From the NCBI GenBank assembly GCA_035943355.1, contig DASZCG010000120.1, positions 1 to 12,422 on the forward strand: a DNA stretch of 12,422 bases. Direction: 5' to 3'. A program made the translations under genes and the position numbers. Source of the stretch: 20CM-2-65-7 sp035943355 (GTDB lineage Bacteria > Gemmatimonadota > Gemmatimonadetes > Gemmatimonadales > GWC2-71-9). This document shows, piece by piece, positions 1-9,661 of this stretch (its first letter is position 1; the number at the start of each line of letters is the position of its first letter). The notes beneath the pieces are model-generated. The model made no database searches and had not been told where the DNA came from. It saw nothing but the letters and a program-made list of their open reading frames with translations.

Positions 1-24
1 GGACAACGCGATGTAGCAGCCGTA

Positions 25-42
25 CTACACCGGTTGGTGTAG
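25..42. repeat. Small inverted repeat in leader
   Basis: CTACACC (25-31) and GGTGTAG (36-42) are perfect 7-bp arms around a 4-base loop. There is no T-run on either side, so it is a poor intrinsic terminator. It could be an operator or the remains of the upstream gene's 3' region. Function unknown. Confidence 0.4.
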
Positions 43-50
43 CAACCTCA

Positions 51-78
51 CACGACAGCCTGTCGTCCGCTCACGACA
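51..78. promoter_or_regulatory. Operator-like palindrome with an extra half-site
   Basis: ACGACAG (52-58) and CTGTCGT (60-66) form a perfect 7-bp palindrome around one central base, the form of a dimeric repressor site. A further half-site CACGACA lies at 72-78 and repeats 51-57 exactly, 21 bp away. The site precedes the sugar transferase start by about 100 bp, where a promoter would be expected. I cannot name the regulator and see no convincing -35/-10 pair. Confidence 0.35.
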
Positions 79-86
79 AAAACTGA

Positions 87-130
87 CGCGCCGTGCCTGA
101 TATCAGCGCCGCTGAATCAGGCACGGCGCG
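87..130. terminator. Long GC-rich 44-nt hairpin (terminator or leader attenuator)
   Basis: Arms 87-101 and 116-130 are a perfect 15-bp inverted repeat. The loop is itself palindromic (TCAGCG 103-108, CGCTGA 110-115), so the whole segment is nearly self-complementary. On the minus strand the stem is followed by TCAGTTTTTG, giving a T5 tract typical of an intrinsic terminator. On the plus strand only TGCGTTTGC follows. It could end transcription entering from either side, or lie in the 5' UTR of the sugar transferase mRNA (start at 170) and attenuate the operon. Confidence 0.45.
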
Positions 131-169
131 TGCGTTTGCACGGGCCGACCGAACATCGAGTAGGAGCGG

Positions 170-898
170 ATGACCACGTTTCCAATTGCTCTCGGGCAAC
201 CCGACGTCCCGCAACGGAGATACGGGCAAGGCACGGCCGCACTTTCCGCGACGGACATCGTGCGTCGCGTGCTCAACGCGACGCTGGCCATGGTTGCGCT
301 CGTCGTCGCTCTGCCGCTGCTCGTGATAATTGCCATCGCCGTCAAACTGAGCTCGCCGGGGCCCGTGTTCTACACACAGACCCGTGTCGGCGTGAATCGC
401 CGGCGGCTGCTCCCGCGCGGCGCGCGCTACCGCGCAGCCGACTGCGGTGGCAAGCCGTTCACGATTTTCAAATTTCGCACGATGCGAGTCAACGGAGAGA
501 CGAAGGGGCCGGATGAGCCTGGCCAGGTCTGGGCGACGCCCGACGACCCGCGGGTCACCCGCGTGGGTCGCATCCTGCGCCTGTATCGACTCGATGAGCT
601 CCCGCAGCTGGTGAACGTCCTCCTCGGCGACATGGATATCGTCGGCCCGCGCCCCGAACAGCCGGCGATCTTCACCCAGCTGCGGGAGCAGATTCCGGGA
701 TATCAGGAGCGGCAGGAGGTCAGGCCCGGCATCACCGGCTGGGCGCAGATCAATCAGCACTACGACAGCTCGATCGACGACGTCCGCCGCAAGCTCGCGT
801 TCGACCTCGAGTACCTCGACCGTCGCTCGCTGGCGGAAGACCTGCGGATCATGTGGCGCACGCTGCCGGTCATCGCGGGAAAGTTCGGAGCCTGGTAG
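170..898 (+). CDS. Priming sugar transferase (bacterial sugar transferase family, WcaJ/PglC-like)
   Basis: The family transfers a sugar-1-phosphate from a nucleotide sugar to undecaprenyl phosphate, the first committed step of exopolysaccharide or O-antigen repeat synthesis at the inner membrane. The 242-residue protein has a hydrophobic segment near residues 37-60, then SSPGPVFYTQTRVG. The catalytic core follows: FKFRTMR, RLDELPQLVNVLLGDM, VGPRPEQ and RPGITGWAQIN, the hallmark motifs including the conserved Asp-Glu pair. It is the short form, without the N-terminal multi-pass or CoA-binding-like region of WbaP/WcaJ. The start is fixed by an in-frame TAG at 161-163. AGGAG at 162-166 is only three bases from ATG, an unusually short spacing. 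The family assignment is firm; sugar specificity cannot be read. Confidence 0.93.
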   Translation: MTTFPIALGQPDVPQRRYGQGTAALSATDIVRRVLNATLAMVALVVALPLLVIIAIAVKLSSPGPVFYTQTRVGVNRRRLLPRGARYRAADCGGKPFTIFKFRTMRVNGETKGPDEPGQVWATPDDPRVTRVGRILRLYRLDELPQLVNVLLGDMDIVGPRPEQPAIFTQLREQIPGYQERQEVRPGITGWAQINQHYDSSIDDVRRKLAFDLEYLDRRSLAEDLRIMWRTLPVIAGKFGAW

Positions 899-916
899 GG
901 ATAGGCGGATTGCGCT

Positions 917-2224
917 ATGACCGCCGCGCTCCGCCTCCCCGTCGAGTGGCCCCCGCGCCCGCCCCCGCCCCCCGCCCCGCTCCCGCGTCTTCCCCCCGCG
1001 ACCTGCCGTTCCTGCGGGGCCGAGCTCACGCATACGGTCGTCGATCTCGGCATGTCGCCGCTGGGCGCGAGCTGCCGCTGCGCCGACCAGCTCGACCAGA
1101 CGGAGCTGTTCTCCCCGCTGCGCCTGTGCGTGTGCGAACGCTGTCTCCTGGTGCAGCTACCACAGCGTATCAGCGATGAACGAATCGTCAGTGCGTACGC
1201 CCATTTCTCCTCCTCGTCCGCCAGCCGGCTCGAGCACGCACGGCGGTTTACCGACCGCGCGATCGAGGAGCTGCGTCTCACGCCCGCCACGGTCGTCGTC
1301 GAGGTGGGGTCCAACGACGGCTATCTGCTGCAGTATTTCAGCGACCGCGGCATTGCCGTGCTCGGCATCGAGCCCTGGGACGAGGCGGCGCGCGCGGCCA
1401 TCGCTCGCGGCATTCCCACACGCATCGAGTTCTTCAGCAGCGACACCGCCCGGGCGCTGCGCGCGGAGGGCATCCACGCCGACCTGCTGATCGGCAATGA
1501 CGTGCTCGCGCAGGTGCGCGACGTGAACGACTTCGCAGCAGGCATGAAGCTGCTGCTGGCGCCGCGCGGGGTGATCACGCTGGAGTTCCCCCACCTGATG
1601 CGGCTCGTGGCCGAGAACCAGTTCGATGCGATCGATCACGCGCACTGCTCCTACTTCTCGCTGCTCGCGGTGGCGCACATCCTCACAGCCAACGGTCTGA
1701 CCATCTACGACGTCGATGAGCTCGACACGCGTCGCGGCTCGCTGCGCGTGTTCGCGTGCCACAGCGAGGATCCCCTGCGGCCGATCACGCCGCGCGTCGA
1801 TTCGCTGCTGGCGCGCGAGCGTGACGCCGGTGTGCATCTGCCCGCCTATTACGCGGAGTTCGCCGAGCGCGTGCGGGAAGGCAAACGCCGGCTGCTGGAT
1901 TTTCTGATCGCCGCGAGGCGCGACGGCAAACGCGTCGTCGCGTACGGGGCGACGGAGACGAGTAGTACGCTGCTCCACTACTGCGGCATCGACACCGACT
2001 TCCTCGAGTACGTCGTCGACCGCCGCACCGACACGCACGGCAAGTACCTCCCCGGCACCCACATTGCCATCCGGCCACCGGCATGGATCCGGCAGACGCG
2101 TCCTGACTACGTGCTCATTTTGCCGTGGAAACTCCAGCACGAGATCGCGGCGGAGCTCGCGTACATCGCCGGCTGGGGCGGGCGGTGCGTGGTTCCAATC
2201 CCCGAGGTCGACATGGTCACGTGA
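917..2224 (+). CDS. Sugar C-methyltransferase-family protein with altered active-site motifs
   Basis: A 435-residue protein with the three-part layout of NovU/TylC3/TcaB9-type SAM-dependent C-methyltransferases acting on NDP-keto sugars. An N-terminal zinc knuckle (C30, C33, C73, C76) is followed by a Rossmann methyltransferase domain with SAM motif VVEVGSNDGYLL near 127-138, and by a C-terminal domain ending PDYVLILPWKL...VVPIPEV. A proline-rich stretch (residues 10-27) precedes the knuckle. The fold and SAM motif are well kept, but several usually conserved active-site stretches differ: family AHVPD reads AQVRD (198-202), YHEHFSY reads DHAHCSY (240-246), THGGSLR reads TRRGSLR, and APAKGN reads ATETSS (345-350). 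It may act on another substrate or be a pseudoenzyme. ATG 917 lies 18 bp after the sugar transferase stop, with AGGCGG upstream (903-908), suggesting one operon. Confidence 0.88.
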   Translation: MTAALRLPVEWPPRPPPPPAPLPRLPPATCRSCGAELTHTVVDLGMSPLGASCRCADQLDQTELFSPLRLCVCERCLLVQLPQRISDERIVSAYAHFSSSSASRLEHARRFTDRAIEELRLTPATVVVEVGSNDGYLLQYFSDRGIAVLGIEPWDEAARAAIARGIPTRIEFFSSDTARALRAEGIHADLLIGNDVLAQVRDVNDFAAGMKLLLAPRGVITLEFPHLMRLVAENQFDAIDHAHCSYFSLLAVAHILTANGLTIYDVDELDTRRGSLRVFACHSEDPLRPITPRVDSLLARERDAGVHLPAYYAEFAERVREGKRRLLDFLIAARRDGKRVVAYGATETSSTLLHYCGIDTDFLEYVVDRRTDTHGKYLPGTHIAIRPPAWIRQTRPDYVLILPWKLQHEIAAELAYIAGWGGRCVVPIPEVDMVT

Positions 2225-2307
2225 TTTTCCGGGTTGTTGCCCCGCTGCGCCCCTCCCCTTCCTCCGCTGGGCACTCTGTTTCGCCTGCGGTGACCACGGC
2301 ACGGTCG
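2175..2307 (+). repeat. Left copy of a flanking direct repeat
   Basis: This is the 3' end of the methyltransferase gene plus a decayed start of vanZ. Bases 2175-2248 align with 9496-9569 (6 mismatches in 74), and 2251-2304 with about 9606-9659 (3-4 mismatches). The left copy lacks 34 bp between the two blocks. The pair brackets the whole PPTase-to-GNAT block, so it marks the ends of an insertion or recombination. Confidence 0.9.
2224..2307 (+). pseudogene. Decayed 5' fragment of a vanZ-like gene
   Basis: Corresponds to the first codons of the intact vanZ gene at 9545. The ATG has become ATT (2224-2226), 34 bp is missing, which breaks the frame, and homology stops at about 2307. The shared stretch includes the DNA encoding WALCFACGDHGT in the intact gene. 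It is not translatable as VanZ and is best read as the leftover of a gene once directly downstream of the methyltransferase. Confidence 0.8.
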
Positions 2308-2312
2308 CTCTA

Positions 2313-2336
2313 GACGATGCCCGCTATGCCGCACAG
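2313..2336 (-). pseudogene. Possible N-terminal scrap of an asparagine synthetase / class II amidotransferase gene
   Basis: Read on the minus strand this encodes LCGIAGIV followed at once by TAG. MCGIAGIV is the classic start of AsnB-type glutamine-dependent amidotransferases, whose Cys2 is the glutaminase nucleophile. Here the initiator would be CTG instead of ATG, and no Shine-Dalgarno sequence is seen. The match ends 6 bp from the end of the flanking repeat, as expected if recombination cut an asnB-like gene diverging from the PPTase gene. Only eight residues support this, so chance is possible. Confidence 0.35.
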
Positions 2337-2350
2337 CGGCGTGGCTCTGC

Positions 2351-2390
2351 GCAACAGTGGCGCCACCGGAGTGTTGTTTCCACGCAACAC
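2351..2390. promoter_or_regulatory. Cluster of overlapping inverted repeats upstream of the PPTase operon
   Basis: GTGGCGCCAC (2357-2366) is a perfect 10-bp palindrome nested inside CAACA (2352-2356) / TGTTG (2372-2376). GTGTTG (2371-2376) also pairs with CAACAC (2385-2390). These lie in the 160-bp non-coding stretch before the PPTase, where the promoter of the five-gene block is expected, so an operator or leader structure is plausible. No clear -10/-35 pair was found. Confidence 0.3.
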
Positions 2391-2450
2391 AATGGAACGG
2401 CGCCGCGCACCTATGCCCGGCGCGCCTTTTGCACCTCGGTGGGGGCCGAC

Positions 2451-2482
2451 AAGGAGATACACGAGTGCCTGTCCAATGGTGA
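2451..2482 (+). promoter_or_regulatory. Shine-Dalgarno plus five-codon mini-ORF overlapping the PPTase start
   Basis: AAGGAG (2451-2456) sits 8 bases before GTG 2465, an ideal spacing. However, that GTG opens only GTG-CCT-GTC-CAA-TGG before TGA at 2480-2482. The PPTase frame begins at ATG 2476, inside this mini-ORF and 19 bases from the SD. Either the mini-ORF feeds ribosomes to the PPTase by reinitiation, or a one-base deletion has split the original start MPVQ... from the rest. Confidence 0.45.
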
Positions 2483-3270
2483 ACGAGGTCGAAGTCGTGG
2501 TGACGCGACTGGCAGCAGGTCCCGCCGCGGTACAGGCAGCCGCAGCGCTGCTCTCGCACGCCGAGCGATTGAGAGCGGCGCGTTTTGTCTTCGACCGCGA
2601 CCGTCGCCGGTTCATCCTCGCCCGCGCGCGGTTGCGTCAGCTGCTCGCAGCGCGGCTGGGGGGGGGCGGGGAGAGCGGGGGGGGCGGGGGGGGCATTCGG
2701 CCCGATGCGGTCGAGTTCGCGTATGGGGCGCGCGCCAAGCCGGCGCTCGCCGGGCGGTTCGCCGACGCAGACCTGCATTTCAACGTGTCGCATTGCGATG
2801 ACGTCGCCGTGTACGCGCTCTCTGGGCGGGAGGTTGGCATCGACGTGGAAGCCGTTCGTGTGATCGACGACGCCGACGATATCGCGACGCGATTCTTTTC
2901 TGCTCGCGAGGTCGACGCGTACCGCGCGCTCGACGCGGGCGATAAGCCGCTGGGATTTGTGAATTGCTGGACACGCAAGGAAGCGTTCGTCAAAGCGCTG
3001 GGCCACGGGCTCTTCATGCCGCTCCAGGACTTTGATGTCACGCTCGCTCCGGGTGAGCCAGCGAGGATCTTGCGCGCGAACAACGTCCCTGGGGCCCAGT
3101 CAGGCTGGTCGCTGGCGAGTTTTTCGCCCGCCCCCGGCTTTGTGGCGGCGGTCGTTGCGACACAGGGAAATGCCACGTTTGCGTTTGCCACGGCGGCGGA
3201 TCCGTCGGGACGCGCCGGGGCGGGTGTGCACGTCGCGGCCACAGCGCCGCGTGATCAGGCGCGCGCGTGA
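2476..3270 (+). CDS. Sfp-type 4'-phosphopantetheinyl transferase
   Basis: It transfers phosphopantetheine from CoA to the carrier-protein serine, here presumably S927 of the downstream NRPS. The 264-residue protein shows the Sfp motifs: FNVSHCDD (102-109), VGIDVE (120-125, with Mg-binding D123 and E125) and NCWTRKEAFVKALGHGL with W165, K168, E169 and K173. Residues about 62-73 are a Gly-rich linker encoded by three long G-runs (2658-2693) that are prone to slippage. A C-terminal tail of about 30 low-complexity residues follows the domain. The frame is open upstream to 2317, but that stretch does not resemble the family, so ATG 2476 is preferred. The stop TGA 3268-3270 overlaps the next ATG. 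First gene of the five-gene block. Confidence 0.9.
   Translation: MVNEVEVVVTRLAAGPAAVQAAAALLSHAERLRAARFVFDRDRRRFILARARLRQLLAARLGGGGESGGGGGGIRPDAVEFAYGARAKPALAGRFADADLHFNVSHCDDVAVYALSGREVGIDVEAVRVIDDADDIATRFFSAREVDAYRALDAGDKPLGFVNCWTRKEAFVKALGHGLFMPLQDFDVTLAPGEPARILRANNVPGAQSGWSLASFSPAPGFVAAVVATQGNATFAFATAADPSGRAGAGVHVAATAPRDQARA
2658..2693 (+). repeat. Poly-G tracts in the PPTase gene
   Basis: Runs of 9 G (2658-2666), 4 G (2668-2671), 8 G (2677-2684) and 8 G (2686-2693) encode a Gly-rich linker between N-terminal helices and the core. Such homopolymers can slip, and a one-base change would frameshift the PPTase. The four tracts also fit a G-quadruplex pattern. Sequencing error in length is possible, although the frame is intact here. 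Confidence 0.8.
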
Positions 3271-4396
3271 TGGCCGAATCCGCCTGGATGACCGACGAGA
3301 TGCGGCTCTTCCGGACGAAGGTCCGGCAGTTCGTCGAAACTGCATTCGCGCCGCAGCAGACGCGCTGGCGCGACCAGCAGCGTCCCGATACCGACGCCTG
3401 GCTCAAGGCTGGGGAAGCCGGCCTCCTGCTCAGCGACGTGCCCGCCGAATACGGCGGTGGAGACGGGACGTTCGCGCACGAGGCGATCGTGCTGGAAGAG
3501 CTCGCGCGAGCCGGAGTCGACTTCGCGTCGTTCGTCCAAAACAGCGTGGCGCAGTACATCCTCGCCTACGGCCGCGAGGAGCAAAAACACAGTTGGCTGC
3601 CCCGCATGGCGCGTGGCGAGCTGGTGGGGGCCCTCGCCATCACCGAACCCACGGCGGGCTCCGACGTCGCGGGCATCAAGACGGTCGCGCGCCGCGACGG
3701 CGACCACTACGTCATCACCGGGTCGAAGAGCTTCGTGACCAACGGTTGGCACGCCGGGCTGGTCTGCCTCGCCGCGAAGACCGATCCGAAGGCGCCCGGG
3801 GGGAAGGGCGTTTCCCTCATCATGGTCGAGACGCAGGACCTTCCCGGATACCGCGTCGGTCGTTCGCTCGACAAAGTCGGCATGCACGCGCAGGACACCT
3901 GTGAGCTGCTCTTCGAGGATGTGCGTGTTCCGTCCGCGAATCTGCTCGGGCCCAGCGAAGGCAGAGGCTTCCCCCAGGTGATGGAAAAGATGAACTACGA
4001 GCGACTGGCGATTGGCGTGGCCGCGGTTGCAACGGCGGAACAGGCCGTGCGCCTGACCACGCAGTACGCGAAAGAGCGCACGGCGTTTGGAAAGCCGCTG
4101 ATCGAATTTCAGAATACGCGTTTCAAACTGGCGGAGTGCAAGACTGACGCGCGCATTGGCCGCGTCTTCCTCGACCACTGCATCGAGCGCTTCATCGCCG
4201 GCTGCCTCGACGACCCCACAACCGCCATGGCGAAGTATTGGCTCACTGATTGCGAGTGCCGCATCGTCGATGAATGCCTGCAATTGCATGGCGGCTATGG
4301 CTACCTGACGGAGTATCCGATCGCGCGGATGTGGACTGACAGCCGCGTGCACCGCATCTACGCCGCGACCAATGAGGTGCTGAAGGAGTTGATCGC

Positions 4397-4409
<13 letters not shown>
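3270..4409 (+). CDS. Acyl-CoA dehydrogenase family protein (LCAD-like), NRPS-associated
   Basis: A FAD enzyme of the alpha,beta-desaturating acyl-CoA dehydrogenase fold, 379 residues. The FAD/substrate signature ITEPTAGSD is present, followed by GSKSFVTNG, then RTAFGKPL and LHGGYGYLTEYPIARMWTDSRVHRIYAATNEVLKELI. The last block has no Glu at the MCAD position (YEGT becomes YAAT). The helix-G Glu used by long-chain and isovaleryl enzymes aligns with E244 in NYERL, so the protein probably has a catalytic base. Next to an A-PCP protein, such enzymes often oxidise a carrier-bound aminoacyl group (as in PltE/RedW on prolyl-PCP); that role here is inferred. ATG 3270 overlaps the PPTase stop (TGATG); GTG 3267 is an alternative. 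The 3' end overlaps the NRPS by 13 bp. Confidence 0.9.
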
Positions 4410-7365
<2,956 letters not shown>

Positions 7366-7369
<4 letters not shown>

Positions 7370-8361
7370 GCGTCGCCGCATTGCTGGCGGAATTGCGCAG
7401 CCGCGACATCCAGCTCTGGCCCGAGGGCGACGAGCTGCGGTGTAATGCACCTGCCGGCGTCCTGACACCGGAGCTGCGCAATCAACTGCGGCAGCGCAAG
7501 GGCGACATCGTGGAGTTTCTGCGTTCCGCCGAGACTCTCGCCCAGCAGGAGCGAGCGATTGTGCCGCTGCAGCCCGGCGGCACCCGCGTTCCGGTTTTCG
7601 GGGTGCCCGGGCACAATGGCGATGTGTTCTGCTACCGTTTCCTGGCGCAGCACTTGGGGGGCGATCAGCCGTTCTTCGGGCTCCAGCCTCCAGGTCTCGA
7701 TGGCCACAGCGAACCCGTCACCTGCGTCGAGACGCTGGCCGGATACTTCGCGGAACAGATCCGCGCATTCCGGCCCGGCGGACCCTATGTGATCACCGGC
7801 TTTTGCGCCGGCGGCACGATCGCGTTCGAGCTGGCGCGACAACTCCGGGAGCAGGGTGCGGCGATCGACTTCGTCGGCCTGTTCACCAGCCCGTATCCCA
7901 CCTGGTATCGGGTCCTGCCGCAACTCCGCAAGCGCGTAGGAGAGGAAGTCGAGCGGGTGCGTTCGCACGCGCGTGCGCTCGCGCCGCTGTCGGCGCGGGA
8001 GCGCTGCCGCTACGTCAGCGAGCGACTGCGGCAGCGCCGGGAGCGACGCGACGCCGCTGCGGCCGCCGTGCCCGATGAGCTGTCGGTCCGGCGCGCCCGG
8101 GTACAGGACGCGACGGTGGGCGCCATCCGTCGCTATACACCGCTCCATTTCGCCGGCCGCGTGTGCCTGTTCCTGCCGAACAAGGAATCGCGGTTCGATA
8201 CGGCGTTGCTGCGTTGGCATACTGTGGCGCGGCAGACCGAGGAATATTTCGGGCCGGACGGCGGTCACGGTGACCGCATGCTGCTCGAGCCCGAGGTCCG
8301 CGCCAATGCCGGTTGTTTTCGCCGCTGTCGCGACAAGACGAATACAGAGGCGCGGGCGTGA
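7366..8361 (+). CDS. Thioesterase with N-terminal TubC docking domain and Cys nucleophile
   Basis: A 331-residue protein. Residues 1-50 (LLAELRSRDIQLWPEGDELRCNAP...ELRNQLRQRKGDIVEFL) match the TubC-type N-terminal docking domain that pairs NRPS subunits. An alpha/beta-hydrolase thioesterase follows: VFGVPGHNGDVFCYRFLAQHL, PFFGLQPPG, the nucleophile elbow GFCAGG with C147 in place of the usual Ser, and a late GGHGDRMLLEPEV holding the probable catalytic His. It would release or transfer the PCP-bound residue of the NRPS before it. Cys-type TEs occur in some pathways that form strained rings (obafluorin, sulfazecin), but simple hydrolysis is also possible. GTG 7366 overlaps the NRPS stop by 4 bp (GTGA), which argues for coupled translation. 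Confidence 0.88.
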
Positions 8362-9488
8362 AGGCGGAGACCATTTCCGCAGCACCCCCACCCCGTTCCG
8401 CAAGCATGACCCGCATGTCGCTCACGGATGCCCTCGCCCTCGGCTCCGCACGCTGGGATGACGTGGTGGCACGGTCGGGATCGCCATCGCCGTTCGCGAG
8501 CTGGGCGTGGCATCGTGCGTGGGTGGATTCGGCGCCCGCGGCCGAAGTGCAGGCGAGCGAGGTCCTGGGGCTACGCGGCGCGGACGGATCTCTTCAGGCG
8601 CTGCTCCCCATCCGGTTATGTCGCGTGCGATTCCGCCGCGTCTGGGTGCGCGCGCTCACCTGGGCGATCGGAGACATCGGCTGTCCTGATGAGCTCGACG
8701 TGCCGGCCGCGCCGGAAGCGAACTGGTCGACGCTCGTGACGGCTCTCGAGGCGTTGCCGTGGCAGGTGGTGATCCTGAGCAACCTCGCGGCGCACGCCCC
8801 GAACGCGACGCAGTTGTGTGCCGCCCTCGCGGATCGGGGACACGTTGTGCGTCACAGTCCATTATGGAGTTGCCCGATACTCGAGCTCCCCGCTTCGTGG
8901 GACGCGTACCTCGCAACGCTCAGCGCAAACCGCCGTCAGCTGCTGCGGCGGAAGGAGCGCCGTCTCCTCCGACATCACGCCGCCGCGCTCGTGGATTATG
9001 AGGAAGACCGGCTCGATGAGGGCTGGAGCCACCTGCTCCGGTTGCATGAGCGGCGCTGGGATGGCGCGGGAGGAGGCGCCTTTCGCGATCCGCGCAGCGA
9101 GCGCTTGCAGCGGCAGTTTGCCGCCGAGATGGCAACGAAAAAGCAGCTGTGGCTTGCCACGCTGGATCTGGATGGCTGGCCGGCCGCGGCATGGTACGGC
9201 TTCACCTCCGGCGACACGGTCTACTTCTACCAGGGTGGGCGCGATCCCCGCTGGGAACGCGAGAGCGTCGGGCTTGTCCTCATGGGAATGATGATGCGGC
9301 GCGCGATCGAGCGGGGTTACCGCGTGTTCAACTTCCTCCGCGGGGATGACCCCTACAAGCACCACTGGACGAGGACATGGCGCACCACCGCCGAAACGGT
9401 CGTGTTCCGGTCGGGGTGGCGAAGCGTGTGGCTGCGCGCTCTGGATTCAGCGGCGGCGCTCCGTCGCGAGGCCTCGGGCGATGGTTGA
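8358..9488 (+). CDS. GNAT-fold acyltransferase, CelD/FemAB-like (Acetyltransf_6 type)
   Basis: A 376-residue protein resembling the double-GNAT group found in exopolysaccharide and cellulose clusters and related to FemAB aminoacyltransferases. Visible landmarks are SANRRQLLRRKERRLLR (mid-protein), LWLATLDLDGWPAAAWYGF, then YFYQGGRDPRWERESVG and the C-terminal signature FNFLRGDDPYKHHW. There is no signal peptide or membrane helix, so it should be cytoplasmic. GTG 8358 overlaps the TE stop (GTGA) with AGAGG upstream; ATG 8406 and 8415 are alternatives and nearer the conserved region. As last gene of the block it could transfer the processed aminoacyl group to a sugar or peptide acceptor. That role is inferred from context, not from residues. 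Confidence 0.8.
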   Translation: MKAETISAAPPPRSASMTRMSLTDALALGSARWDDVVARSGSPSPFASWAWHRAWVDSAPAAEVQASEVLGLRGADGSLQALLPIRLCRVRFRRVWVRALTWAIGDIGCPDELDVPAAPEANWSTLVTALEALPWQVVILSNLAAHAPNATQLCAALADRGHVVRHSPLWSCPILELPASWDAYLATLSANRRQLLRRKERRLLRHHAAALVDYEEDRLDEGWSHLLRLHERRWDGAGGGAFRDPRSERLQRQFAAEMATKKQLWLATLDLDGWPAAAWYGFTSGDTVYFYQGGRDPRWERESVGLVLMGMMMRRAIERGYRVFNFLRGDDPYKHHWTRTWRTTAETVVFRSGWRSVWLRALDSAAALRREASGDG

Positions 9489-9495
9489 ACGCGCC

Positions 9496-9545
9496 GGGGC
9501 GGGCGTTGCGTGGTTCCAATCCGCGAGGTAGACATGGTCACGTGA
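9496..9545 (+). pseudogene. 3' tail of a second methyltransferase gene copy
   Basis: In frame up to TGA 9543-9545 it encodes GGRCVVPIREVDMVT, differing from the intact methyltransferase C-terminus only by Pro to Arg. There is no gene body before it: the GNAT stop is at 9486-9488. The TGA overlaps the vanZ ATG (TGATG), preserving the ancestral methyltransferase-vanZ junction. Confidence 0.85.
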
Positions 9546-9661
9546 TGTTCCTGGTTGTTGCCCTGCTGCTCATCGGCAGCGCCACGCTGTGGCCGATGCC
9601 GGGAGCCCTCCCCTTCCACCCCTGGGCACTCTGTTTCGCCTGCGGCGACCACGGCACGTCG
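9496..9661 (+). repeat. Right copy of the flanking direct repeat
   Basis: Second copy of the segment at 2175-2307, in direct orientation and with the 34 bp that the left copy lacks. It begins 8 bp after the GNAT stop and runs into the intact vanZ coding sequence. This is the copy that keeps a usable vanZ start codon. Confidence 0.9.

Noticed and set aside
1157..2302. 381-codon open frame on the minus strand
   Set aside because: Antisense to the well-supported methyltransferase; no recognisable domain.
2317..2475. N-terminal extension of the PPTase from ATG 2317
   Set aside because: The extra 53 residues do not look like an Sfp protein and cover the palindromes and junction scrap; the Sfp-like region begins at 2476.
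3255..4352. 365-codon open frame on the minus strand
   Set aside because: Antisense to the acyl-CoA dehydrogenase; only shadow composition.
9377..9544. Upstream extension of VanZ from ATG 9377
   Set aside because: It overlaps the GNAT 3' end out of frame and the methyltransferase tail. The hydrophobic VanZ start is at ATG 9545, joined by TGATG.
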